From positions 1-16,300 of the forward strand of contig DATDRS010000243.1 of NCBI GenBank assembly GCA_035291605.1: a stretch of DNA of 16,300 nt, written 5' to 3'. The DNA comes from DATDRS01 sp035291605. GTDB lineage: Bacteria > Chloroflexota > Anaerolineae > Anaerolineales > UBA6663. This document shows positions 7,559 to 15,263 of the stretch, in pieces. The position numbers and the translations under genes were made by a program. The notes beneath the pieces were generated by a model, which ran no database searches, was not told the DNA's origin, and was given only the letters and a program-made list of their open reading frames with translations. How positions within the stretch are numbered: position 1 is the first letter of the stretch; the number at the start of each line of letters is the position of its first letter.

Positions 7559-9766
7559 ATGACGCTTGACAACCACCCCTCCGACAACGGTGAGCGAGTT
7601 TTGACCCTGCCCAACAACACCTACGTCGTCAACACGAAGGTCGGGCCGATCCTCGTCAACTGCCCGCCGGAGACGCTGAAGTACCTGCTGGCGCAGGGGC
7701 TGAAAGCGCCAAAGATCGTCCTGCTCCCGCCGGACATGCCGGGCGGCCAGCAGCTCGGCTCCAGCGGCTTCGTGCGCCAGGGCATCAACTACGCCAGCGT
7801 CGAGTTCATCATGTACGCCAACTTCTTCGGCGCGGGCGGCGTGCGCACGCACCTGATCACGCCGACGTCGCCTCAGGCGTACCGGCTGCGCCGCATCCTC
7901 GAAGAGACGGTGGACGGCCCCAACGACCCGGCGGATTACGGCCCGTACCCGTGGCTGCAGCAGGAGTGCTCGGCCGTCGCGCACTTCCCGCCCTTGGGCC
8001 GCGCGCCCCAGGTGAACGACCTCGTCACCTTTGCGAACCTGGAGACCGGCGGCGGCAACCTGGACGAGGTCCAGATTCACCTGGACGGCGATCACTTCGT
8101 CTTTGTCGAAGACGGCCAGATTGTCGCGAAAATTTCGACGACGATGCGGGGGACGCCGGCGCCTCTCGCCGTCGCCCCGCCCCGCCCCCTGCTCCGGCAG
8201 GAGATCACGCTGCAATTCATCGGCGGCAGCGACGGCTTTGATCCGGCCGGGATCACGACCTGTTTCCTGGCCTATCTCGGCCCGAACATCCACACCCAGG
8301 CCACGCTGTTCGACACGGCGGCCTACCTGCGCGTGCGGCTCGGCAACCTGGGCATCTCGCCGTCCCAAATCTCGGAAGTCGTCCTCTCCCACCTGCACGA
8401 AGACCATCTGGCGGGGTTGCCTGAATTGCTGCTCATGGGTCAGCAGCGCGTGCGCCTGCTGACCTCGGACGTCATCTACCGCAGCCTGCTCCGGGTGTTG
8501 AGCGCCATGCTCGCCGTGCCTGAAGTGGAGGCGGCGGCGCTCTTCGACCATTACCCGCTCAACCCCGGTCAGCCCATCTCGCTCGAGGGCCGCCGCTTCG
8601 AGGCCATCTACGCCATCCACTCCATCCCCACCATCGCGGTGCGGGCGAACTCCCTGTGTTATTCCGGGGACATGCGCTACGACGAAGAGTGGTTCACCGA
8701 ATTGGAACGGCAGGAAGTCCTCACGACGAAGCGGCGCGTGGAATTGATGACCTTCTTCGACGGGGCGAGTATTCTGGTGCAAGATGCGGGCGGCGGCGCG
8801 ATCCACACCACCGTCACCCCGGCGCTGCTGAAGTCGCTCGCCTCCAAGAGCCAGCGCCTGATCCTCGCGCACACCAGCAAGCATTTGCTCCCCGCCGACC
8901 AGCCGGAACTGGCGGCGCACATCGAATTTGCCAGCAGCGGCCACGTGAGCGCGATGGGCGAGGCGATCGAGACCCCCAAAGACGTGGAGCCGGTCGAGAC
9001 CCTTTCGGCCTGCACGCTTTTCGCCCGCCTGCCAGTGGCCGAGCGCATCGCGTTGGCGGAGAAAGCCGGCGTGGAGAAATGGGAGGCCGGGCAGGTCATT
9101 TTGCGCGAAGGCGATCCTTCGGACGGAATGACCTACGTCGTGCATTCCGGGCTGATCGAGGTCTGGTCGCAGGGCACGCTGGCGCAGGTGATCGGGCGCG
9201 GCAACAGCCTGGGCGAACGCGGCGCGCTGCGGGATGAGCCGCGCACGAGTTCCGTCATCGCCCGCGGCCCGGTGGAACTGCTGAGCCTGCCGCCCGATGT
9301 CTTCCTGCCCGTCGCCGAGAAGTTGGGGCTGCCGCAGGCGTTCAACCGCGCCGAGTGGCTGTGGAAGCAGCCCGCCTTTGAGCACCTGCCGTGGGCCACA
9401 CTGCTCGACCTGGCCCTCGACTTCGAGCCGCGCCGCTTTGAAACCGGCCAGCCGCTTTTTGAGCACGGCGGGCCGGGGCACGAATGCTATTTGCTCGTGT
9501 CCGGCGCGGTTGCGATCACCGACCAGCAAGGCCGGTTGATCGAGGAAATGACGACCCCGGGCGGGTTTTTCGGCGGCCGGGCGGCGCTCTACAAGGAGCC
9601 GCGCAACGCCTCCGCCCACGCGACTCAAGCCAGTGAAGTGTGGGCCTTGCCCGCCCCAGCGCTGCAGCGCCTTCAGATGGTTTACCCGAACGTGCTGCTC
9701 CACCTGCGCGTCATCGAGGCGACGCGATACGGCCTGTCGCCCGCGGACAAGGCCGCCGAGGTTTAG
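7559..9766 (+). CDS. MBL-fold metallohydrolase with two C-terminal cyclic-nucleotide-binding domains
   Basis: A 735-residue soluble protein that I cannot assign to a named family. Residues about 10-120 resemble the start of an MBL fold but carry LPPDMPGG (56-63) where a metal-binding HxxxDHxGG would be expected, so this half looks catalytically dead. Residues about 215-450 form an intact MBL domain: SHLHEDHLAG supplies H278, H280, D282 and H283; H354 (AIHSIPT), D371 (YSGD) and H438/H442 (LAHTSKH) complete a dinuclear metal site. CNBD1 (about 485-590) has a phosphate-binding cassette GERGALRDEPRTSS with E553, R562 and T563. CNBD2 (about 605-715) has FGGRAALYKEPRNASA with R682, but Gly673 replaces the ribose-binding Glu. 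The gene lies between two ADCY10-like cyclases, 18 nt after the first, with GGAG at 7548-7551 before ATG 7559. It is likely the cNMP-controlled effector, or possibly a phosphodiesterase, of the module; RNase Z-like chemistry is an alternative. Confidence 0.85.
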   Translation: MTLDNHPSDNGERVLTLPNNTYVVNTKVGPILVNCPPETLKYLLAQGLKAPKIVLLPPDMPGGQQLGSSGFVRQGINYASVEFIMYANFFGAGGVRTHLITPTSPQAYRLRRILEETVDGPNDPADYGPYPWLQQECSAVAHFPPLGRAPQVNDLVTFANLETGGGNLDEVQIHLDGDHFVFVEDGQIVAKISTTMRGTPAPLAVAPPRPLLRQEITLQFIGGSDGFDPAGITTCFLAYLGPNIHTQATLFDTAAYLRVRLGNLGISPSQISEVVLSHLHEDHLAGLPELLLMGQQRVRLLTSDVIYRSLLRVLSAMLAVPEVEAAALFDHYPLNPGQPISLEGRRFEAIYAIHSIPTIAVRANSLCYSGDMRYDEEWFTELERQEVLTTKRRVELMTFFDGASILVQDAGGGAIHTTVTPALLKSLASKSQRLILAHTSKHLLPADQPELAAHIEFASSGHVSAMGEAIETPKDVEPVETLSACTLFARLPVAERIALAEKAGVEKWEAGQVILREGDPSDGMTYVVHSGLIEVWSQGTLAQVIGRGNSLGERGALRDEPRTSSVIARGPVELLSLPPDVFLPVAEKLGLPQAFNRAEWLWKQPAFEHLPWATLLDLALDFEPRRFETGQPLFEHGGPGHECYLLVSGAVAITDQQGRLIEEMTTPGGFFGGRAALYKEPRNASAHATQASEVWALPAPALQRLQMVYPNVLLHLRVIEATRYGLSPADKAAEV

Positions 9767-9783
9767 AGACCCTGGATGCCGTG

Positions 9784-9804
9784 GGGCAATTTGGCAATTT
9801 GCCC
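9784..9804. repeat. Tandem GGCAATTT pair and small hairpin before the second cyclase
   Basis: GGCAATTT occurs twice back to back (9785-9792, 9793-9800). The flanking GGGCAA (9784-9789) and TTGCCC (9799-9804) can pair as a 6-bp stem with a 9-nt loop. It occupies most of the only sizeable gap (61 nt) within the cyclase run. There is no T-tract, and no clear ribosome binding site before GTG 9828. It might modulate expression of the second cyclase; that is a guess. Confidence 0.4.
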
Positions 9805-9827
9805 TACCCCTTCTATGCCGTTGACCG

Positions 9828-12800
9828 GTGAGCGCCTCCTCGCTGATCCAGACCCTCGCCAGTTACGTCCCACCGCTGATCGTGCGCCGGCTGGCGGCGG
9901 CCCCGGCCTCGGCCGTCGCCCCCACGGCCGAGCGCTACCTGGCGGCGGTGTTCTTCGTTGACATTTCCGGCTTCACCCTCCTCACCGAAAGGCTGGCGCA
10001 GCGCGGGCCAGAAGGCGCAGAAGAACTCACGCGCATCATCAATACCTACTTCGGCCAACTGATCGAGCTGATCACCGCCCACGGGGGCGAAGTGGTCAAG
10101 TTCGCGGGCGATGCGCTGCTTGCCCTGTGGCCCGCGCAAAACTACCCGCCGGCCGACGCCGCAGGGGGCCCGCGCGTGTTCCGCACCCCTTTGCAGGAGG
10201 CCACTTACCGCGCCGCGCAGTGCGGCCTCGCCGTCATCGCCCGGCTCAATCACTATCCGGCCATGGAAAACTGGTGGCTCTACCTCAAGGTCGGCCTCGG
10301 CGCGGGCGAGGTGCTGGCGATGAATGTCGGCGGGAAATTCGGGCGCTGGGAATTTCTCGTGACCGGCGCGCCGCTGAGCCAGATGGGCGCGGCCGAGCGC
10401 GCGGCCCAGCGCGGCGAGGTGATGCTGAGCCAGGAGGCGTGGTCGCTCATCGCCGCCTCCAGCGTGGGGCAGGTCCTGGAGCATGGCGCCGCCCGGCTGG
10501 AGGCGGTGCGCCTGAGCGTCGAGCCGCGCCCCGCCCCGCCGGTCCCGCTGCCGCCGCCGGAGGCGGAGAACGCGCTGCTCGCCTTCATCCCTGCGGCCAT
10601 CACCCGCCGCCTCACCGCCGGGCAGACGGACTGGCTCGCCGAGCTCCGGCGGGTGACGGTGCTCTTCATCACCGTGAGCGGCCTCGACTACGCGGCCCCG
10701 GACGCGCCGGAGCATATCCAGGCGATGATGCTCAGCCTGCAAGAAAAACTGTACGCCTACGAAGGCAGCGTCCGGCAGTTCATCGTGGACGACAAAGGCG
10801 CGGTGCTCATCGCGGCGCTCGGCCTGCCGCCCCTGTCGCACGAAGACGATGCAGCGCGGGGCGTGCAGGCGGCGGCGGCCATGCACGCGGCGCTGCGCCA
10901 GCTCGGCCTGCGCGGCGCAGTCGGCGTGACGACCGGCCAGGCGTTCTGCGGCGAGGTGGGCAGCGTCCACCGGCGCGAATACGCGCTGGTGGGCGGGGCG
11001 GTGATCCTTGCGGCCCGGCTGATGCAGGCCGCCTCGCAGAAGGGGCTGGACGAGGCTTCGCCGATCCTGTGCGATGCGGCGACGTATCACGCGGCCCAGG
11101 GGCAACTGCAATTCGAGGCGCTCCCAGCCATCCAGGTCAAGGGCAAAGCCGATCTCGTGGCCGTCTACCGGCCGATCCTGAGCGCCCAGCCTCTGCAATC
11201 TACCGCCCGGCCTGCCCCAGCCGTGGGCGAGATCATCGGCCGGGCCGCCGAGCGCGCCCTCCTCGAAGAGGAGCTGCAAAAGCTGCTTCGCGGCCGCGCA
11301 GGCGGCACGGTGATCGTCGAGGGCGAGCCGGGCATCGGCAAGTCGCGCCTGGCCGACCATCTGCGCCGGGAGGCCGAGCTCAAACGGCTCACCGTCCTGG
11401 CCGGCGCGGGCGACGCGATCGAAAAATTGATGCCCTACCACGCCTGGCGCGGCGTCTTCACTCAGCTCTTCGACCTGAACGTCATGAGCGAGCCGGAAGC
11501 GCGGCGGCAGCACATCCTGGATCTGCTCGAAGAGTCAGAACCACCGCAGGTGGTGCGCCTGGCCCCGCTGCTGGACGCCGTCCTGCCGCTGGACTTCATT
11601 GACAACGAGCTGACGGTGCAGATGACCGGACAGATCCGCGCGGATAACACGCGCGATTTGCTCCTGAAGCTCCTGCAAAACGCGGCCGGCCGCTCGCCCA
11701 AGGTCATCCTCCTCGAAGATGCGCAGTGGATGGACTCCGCCTCGTGGTCGCTGGCCCTGGCGCTGCGCCAGCGCACCCGCGCTGGGCCGCTGCTGCTCGT
11801 CGTCGTCACACGCCCCATGCCCGACCCGGCGCCAGAGTACCAGGAGCTGCTGAGCTTCCGGAGCGCCCGGCAGATCGTGTTGGATCACCTCTCCCCAGAG
11901 GAGACCGTGGCGCTCGCCTGCCGCGCGCTGGGGGTGGCCAGCCTGCCGGGGCCGGTGGCGGCGCTGCTGCGCGAGAAAGCCGAGGGCCACCCGTCGTTCA
12001 CCGAAGAACTCGTCTACACGCTGCGCGATACCGGCCTCGTCTCCATCGCCGACGGGCAATGCCGGCTCATGCCCGGCGCGGGCGACCTGCGGACGATGAG
12101 CTTCCCCGACACCATCCAGGGCATGATCACCAGCCGCATTGACCGCCTGCCGCTGGCGCCGCAGTTCGCCCTCAAAATCGCCAGCATCATCGGGCGGACG
12201 TTTGCGCTGCGCACGCTCCACGACATCCACCCCATCGCGGCCGACCGGCCCGGCCTGCCCGGATATCTTTCCACGCTGGAGCGGCTGGGCCTCATCCACC
12301 TCGAGACGCCCGAGCCGGAGCCGATTTACACCTTCAGCCACACGATCACGCGCGAAGTCGCCTACAACCTGATGCTGTTCTCCCAGCGCCAGAAACTGCA
12401 TCGCGCCGTCGCCGAATGGCACGAGACCGCGCACAGCGCCGACCTCTCGCCGTTCTATCAATTGCTCGCCTACCATTGGAGCAAGACCGAGGACACCTCG
12501 CGGGCGATTTATTACCTCGAACGCTCAGGCGAGCAGGCGCTGCGGACCGGTGTGTACCGGGAGGCCATCAATTTCTTAAGCGAGGCGCTGAAAATGGCCG
12601 AAGCCTGGGAGCGCGGGGAGGCGCTCGCCGGGAGAGCCAGGACGCGGAGCGGGCCGGAGCCGGAGGAGATGCTCTTTCTGCGGCAGGCGGCGTGGGAACG
12701 CCAGATCGGCGAGGCCCGCTACGGACTGGGGCAGCTGGCCGAAAGCCGCGTCTACCTCCAGCGGGCGCTTACCCGGCTCGGCCACCCCCTGCCGACGACA

Positions 12801-14096
12801 AAACAGCAGTTGGTTTTGAACCTCGCCTGGGAGGTTTTGCGACAGGCGGTGCATCTCGTAGGGTCAGTCCGCGCTCGTGGAAAGCGCCCGCCGGACTCCC
12901 AGGTCATCGGCGTCACGCTGGAGGCTGCGCGAGCTTACTTGCAGTTGTCGCTGATCGCGACCTTCTATGCGGAGGTGATCCTGGCCTACCTGGCCGGTCT
13001 GCGCGCGCTCAACCTCGCCGAGCGCGGCGGCCCGACGCCCGTGCTGGCGCGCGCCTGCGCTTTTATGAGCGCGGCGGCGACCGTGATCACCGTGAACACT
13101 CTGGCGCGGACCTATCGCCGCCGCGCACAGGCCGTCGCCCGCGAGGTGAACGACCTGCCGACCGCGGCCTACGTCGAATTGATGAGCAACCAGTACACCA
13201 TCAGCTTTGCCCGGTGGGAGAAAGCGCGCGAACGCTACGAGCGCGCGCTGGCGATGTGCGAGGCCGTGGGCGACCAGAGCAATCGCGGCCTGGCGCTGAT
13301 CAGCCTGGCCCTGGCGTGTTACCTGCAAGGCCAGTTCGAGCGCAGCGCCGAGTTATCCGTCGAACTCTACGCCTCGGCGCTCCACCGGGATCACGCCCAG
13401 CACAAAGCCTGGGGGTTATTGGGCCAGGGCATGAGCCTGCTGCGCCTCGGCAAACTAGATCAGGCGGTCCATCGCCTGGAACAGGCCCTGCCCCTCGTCG
13501 TGACCATCTCCGACAGTCTGACCCAGATGACGGTGCACGGGGTGCTCGCCACGGCTTATCTGCACCAGGGCCGCTTTGAGGAAGCCGGGCAGGCCGCCTC
13601 GTCGGCGGCTCGGATCCTCAAAACCCTGCCCACGGCTTCCGTCTATTCGGCCTTTGAAGCGTACATGGGCGTGGCCGAGGTGCGCCTCGCCCAGTGGGAG
13701 GGCCAGCTGAATTCAGCCTCTTCGCTCCGGCCGGATGAGGCGGCCCGCCGGTTGCAGATGGAGGCCCGCTGGGCGTGCCAGGCTTTCCAACGGTATGCCC
13801 GCGCCCACCCCTTCAGCCGCCCCAGGGCATGGCTCTACCAGGGGCTAACCCATTGGCTGGCGGGCGAACGCGCCCAAGCTCAGCGGGGGTGGCGCAAGAG
13901 CCTGGCGCTGGCCCGGCAGATGGCGATGCCCTACGAGGAGGGCCGGGCGCAATACGAAATTGGGCGGCACGCCCAGGGCGAGGAACGCCGCCTGCACCTG
14001 ACGCGCGCGGCAGAGATTTTCAAGCAGTTGGGCGCGGTTTACGATTTAGAACGAGCGAGGCTGGGAGAGCGGGCCGGCTCTAAGGAAACGTCCTGA
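9828..14096 (+). CDS. Second ADCY10-like protein (paralogue): tandem cyclase domains with degenerate C2, AAA/NTPase, TPR
   Basis: A 1422-residue paralogue of the cyclase at 3425, colinear over its whole length (shared ASYVPPLIVRRLAA-type start, RADNTRDLLLKLLQ, EPEPIYTFSHTITREVAYNL). C1 keeps both metal Asp residues: FFVDISGFT (D45) and VVKFAGDALLALW (K91, D95). C2 is degraded at the catalytic positions: VRQFIVDDKG has Q317 for the adenine Lys, REYALVGG has A386 for the adenine Thr, and AVILAARLM has I393 for the transition-state Asn. Only R397 remains. The NTPase is intact: Walker A GEPGIGKS with K505 and Walker B LLEDAQW with D631. The rest is TPR-like. It is therefore probably not an ordinary adenylyl cyclase; it could be a pseudo-cyclase regulator, a partner of the first protein, or an enzyme for another nucleotide. 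GTG 9828 is the start that keeps the conserved N terminus; ATG 9815 is out of frame. Confidence 0.88.
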   Translation: MSASSLIQTLASYVPPLIVRRLAAAPASAVAPTAERYLAAVFFVDISGFTLLTERLAQRGPEGAEELTRIINTYFGQLIELITAHGGEVVKFAGDALLALWPAQNYPPADAAGGPRVFRTPLQEATYRAAQCGLAVIARLNHYPAMENWWLYLKVGLGAGEVLAMNVGGKFGRWEFLVTGAPLSQMGAAERAAQRGEVMLSQEAWSLIAASSVGQVLEHGAARLEAVRLSVEPRPAPPVPLPPPEAENALLAFIPAAITRRLTAGQTDWLAELRRVTVLFITVSGLDYAAPDAPEHIQAMMLSLQEKLYAYEGSVRQFIVDDKGAVLIAALGLPPLSHEDDAARGVQAAAAMHAALRQLGLRGAVGVTTGQAFCGEVGSVHRREYALVGGAVILAARLMQAASQKGLDEASPILCDAATYHAAQGQLQFEALPAIQVKGKADLVAVYRPILSAQPLQSTARPAPAVGEIIGRAAERALLEEELQKLLRGRAGGTVIVEGEPGIGKSRLADHLRREAELKRLTVLAGAGDAIEKLMPYHAWRGVFTQLFDLNVMSEPEARRQHILDLLEESEPPQVVRLAPLLDAVLPLDFIDNELTVQMTGQIRADNTRDLLLKLLQNAAGRSPKVILLEDAQWMDSASWSLALALRQRTRAGPLLLVVVTRPMPDPAPEYQELLSFRSARQIVLDHLSPEETVALACRALGVASLPGPVAALLREKAEGHPSFTEELVYTLRDTGLVSIADGQCRLMPGAGDLRTMSFPDTIQGMITSRIDRLPLAPQFALKIASIIGRTFALRTLHDIHPIAADRPGLPGYLSTLERLGLIHLETPEPEPIYTFSHTITREVAYNLMLFSQRQKLHRAVAEWHETAHSADLSPFYQLLAYHWSKTEDTSRAIYYLERSGEQALRTGVYREAINFLSEALKMAEAWERGEALAGRARTRSGPEPEEMLFLRQAAWERQIGEARYGLGQLAESRVYLQRALTRLGHPLPTTKQQLVLNLAWEVLRQAVHLVGSVRARGKRPPDSQVIGVTLEAARAYLQLSLIATFYAEVILAYLAGLRALNLAERGGPTPVLARACAFMSAAATVITVNTLARTYRRRAQAVAREVNDLPTAAYVELMSNQYTISFARWEKARERYERALAMCEAVGDQSNRGLALISLALACYLQGQFERSAELSVELYASALHRDHAQHKAWGLLGQGMSLLRLGKLDQAVHRLEQALPLVVTISDSLTQMTVHGVLATAYLHQGRFEEAGQAASSAARILKTLPTASVYSAFEAYMGVAEVRLAQWEGQLNSASSLRPDEAARRLQMEARWACQAFQRYARAHPFSRPRAWLYQGLTHWLAGERAQAQRGWRKSLALARQMAMPYEEGRAQYEIGRHAQGEERRLHLTRAAEIFKQLGAVYDLERARLGERAGSKETS

Positions 14097-14110
14097 CCCC
14101 GCGGCTGTGC

Positions 14111-14172
14111 TCAGGGGAGGCCCGCGCTCCTGGGCGAAGCCGAAGGAATGCGGGCCGCAGTCGAAGGATGCG
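14111..14172. repeat. Short near-duplicated repeat at the broken end of the Rhs fragment
   Basis: CGAAGGAATGCG (14141-14152) is followed 9 nt later by CGAAGGATGCG (14162-14172), in a GC-rich block with further GCGAAGCC and CCCGCG words. On the - strand it reads TCCTTCGGCTTCGCCCAGGA, the style of the dispersed intergenic repeats common in environmental genomes. It lies exactly where Rhs similarity ends, so it may mark the breakpoint. Copy number elsewhere cannot be seen from one window. Confidence 0.35.
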
Positions 14173-14670
14173 TCTATGCCTGCAACAGGCCCACAAGCGC
14201 GGCCGCCGTCCAGGCCGTTGTAGGCAAAGGCGTAGACACTCGCGCCTTGCGTGACGGTAATCAGCCGATTGGCGAAGTCGTAGGCATACGTGCTCACGCC
14301 ATCGCCGAGCAAATTGCCGTTCGCATCCCAGGTGTAGGTTATCGGTCCCACATTCGTCAGGCGGTTGGCGTTGTCGTAGGTGTAAACCGTCGTGCTGGTG
14401 ATGGTCGTCTGCGTCAACCGGTTGCCCACCGCGTCGTACGTGTAGGTGAATACCTTCCCGTCACTGTAACTCGCGCTCGTCAGCCGATAGAGATGGTCGT
14501 AGCCATAGCTGATAGTGATCGTCGTAGCCGAAGTGATAGGCGCCGGGGGCGGAACCGCGCCAAGTTCATACCCGCCCGAGTCGCACAAGGCGCTGCCGTT
14601 GTTGTCCCCATCCACCGGGCGGGGATAGCCGTGCTGCGGAACAAGACGACCAGCATAGGCAAAACGACGG

Positions 14671-14699
14671 TTGGGTGACGGCGGAAGCTGCGCTATAAT
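14671..14699 (+). promoter_or_regulatory. Candidate sigma-70-type promoter
   Basis: A perfect TATAAT at 14694-14699 lies 17 nt after TTGGGT (14671-14676), a partial -35 match (TTG conserved). The predicted start point, about 7 nt downstream, falls at the first base of the long hairpin at 14707. No convincing + strand gene follows. If it fires, the product would be a short structured RNA or antisense transcription into the Rhs/immunity region. No expression evidence is available. Confidence 0.35.
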
Positions 14700-14706
14700 C
14701 CAGTCA

Positions 14707-14770
14707 CCCCCCAACGGAAGGCGAGACGAAGTGGTTTCCAAACCATTTCGTCTCGTCTTTCATTTGGGGG
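14707..14770. repeat. 64-nt near-perfect hairpin at a base-composition boundary
   Basis: Bases 14707-14737 pair with 14740-14770: 31 positions with 2 mismatches and 3 G-U pairs, leaving a 2-base loop (CC). The arms begin with a run of C and end with a run of G. The inner half alone (14721-14756) is followed on + by TCTTTCATTT, so it might end + strand transcription. The outer arms then extend the pairing through that T-rich part, which is unusual for a plain terminator. GC-rich DNA lies to the left and AT-richer DNA to the right. A structured RNA, a terminator or a small palindromic element are all possible. Confidence 0.6.
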
Positions 14771-14895
14771 GCGTGGTTGCCGGGTGTGGGGAGCACCAGA
14801 TCGGGTGTGCTCACTTCATTGTGTCGAGGGTTGAAACTTCTGCATTGGAGTCACTGACCGTCGGGAGAAGGGTTCACTGGTTGGTGTGTAACACT

Positions 14896-15258
14896 TCAAC
14901 CCATTGGCTTGCTGTGAGAATCAGAGTACTTGATACTGTTCCAACGAGCAACAGGGAATTTTTCTTTCAACTGGACTACGAGTGCTAATAGTGCCCGGCT
15001 TCTAGGCACGTCAAGTAGGTGTAAGGTCATTTTCATCAGGTGAGGGTCAATAAAATCTATCAAAGCCACAGCGTACTCATCTTGAGCCTGATGAGCCTCG
15101 AGGCCCAATATAAAGTGTTTCAAGACTGTTGTTCGCTCTTGCCAAGTCAAAGCGCGCCCAAACTCAAGTTCGACATCTACAAACAACTCCCCGTTTTCGT
15201 TTTTCCAGTAAGCCTTGTCGTCGGAAGACAATTTGTGATAATCGAGCTTTTGGACCAT
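14896..15258 (-). CDS. Small hypothetical protein in the position of an Rhs-toxin immunity gene
   Basis: A 120-residue protein with no family I recognise. It lacks a signal peptide and membrane segment and looks like a compact alpha-rich cytosolic protein (LVVQLKEKFP, ERTTVLKHFILGLEAHQ) with mixed charge. It begins 13 nt after the stop of the Rhs C-terminal module on the same strand and has a good ribosome binding site (GGAGAG, 15264-15269, 5 nt before ATG 15258). A small soluble gene directly downstream of a variable Rhs C terminus is the standard place for the cognate immunity protein, which would bind and block the toxin domain in the producing cell. The role is inferred from position alone. 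Its base composition is AT-richer than the operon to the left, matching the toxin module. Confidence 0.7.
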   Translation of the reverse strand: MVQKLDYHKLSSDDKAYWKNENGELFVDVELEFGRALTWQERTTVLKHFILGLEAHQAQDEYAVALIDFIDPHLMKMTLHLLDVPRSRALLALVVQLKEKFPVARWNSIKYSDSHSKPMG

Positions 15259-15263
15259 TATAT

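Larger units (their letters stand above)
14046..14741 (-). pseudogene. Orphan Rhs/YD-repeat fragment joined to a beta-helix-protein-like tail
   Basis: An open frame of 231 codons read right to left, but a mosaic rather than a normal gene. YD repeats are clear between about 14211 and 14515: YTYDAVGNRLTQTT, YTYDNANRLTN, YTWDANGNLLGDG and YAYDFANRLITVTQ. Upstream of them (about 14554-14632) is RPVDGDNNGSALCDSGGYEL, which resembles the C-terminal segment of right-handed beta-helix / choice-of-anchor surface proteins and is not Rhs sequence. Rhs similarity stops abruptly at YNGLDG (about 14211). The frame then runs through a short repeat and 51 bases into the end of the convergent cyclase gene. 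It lacks the Rhs core end, so it is best read as a displaced fragment left by recombination. Its first ATG lies inside the 14707-14770 hairpin, so that start is doubtful. Confidence 0.7.

Noticed and set aside
6851..9703. 950-residue open frame on the - strand opposite the first cyclase and MBL genes
   Set aside because: It is Arg/His/Gly/Gln-rich low-information sequence with no recognisable domain, spanning two well-supported genes on the other strand. Typical GC-rich antisense shadow.
3425..9766. Pycsar anti-phage system (cyclase plus cNMP-binding effector)
   Set aside because: Pycsar uses a compact single-domain cyclase making cCMP or cUMP with membrane or NADase-type effectors. Here the cyclases are tandem ADCY10-like with adenine-specific residues and the effector is an MBL protein, so the resemblance is only conceptual.
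9813..11513. 566-residue - strand frame opposite the second cyclase
   Set aside because: Same shadow composition; the + strand here has clear cyclase and Walker motifs.
10127..11602. 491-residue + strand frame inside the second cyclase, and a similar one at 12416-13579
   Set aside because: Alternate-frame readings of a supported gene, dominated by Arg, Ala, Pro and Gly, without conserved motifs.
3425..14096. LuxR/MalT-type or STAND transcription activator as the identity of the large proteins
   Set aside because: The NTPase-TPR part is similar, but there is no C-terminal helix-turn-helix and the N termini are clear cyclase domains.
14790..14812. GAGCAC/GTGCTC stem as terminator of the immunity gene
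   Set aside because: Only 6 bp with a 10-nt loop and no T-run on either strand.
14671..14988. 105-residue + strand frame across the hairpin
   Set aside because: It begins in the promoter-like region, reads through both hairpin arms and has no recognisable domain; it is more likely noncoding.
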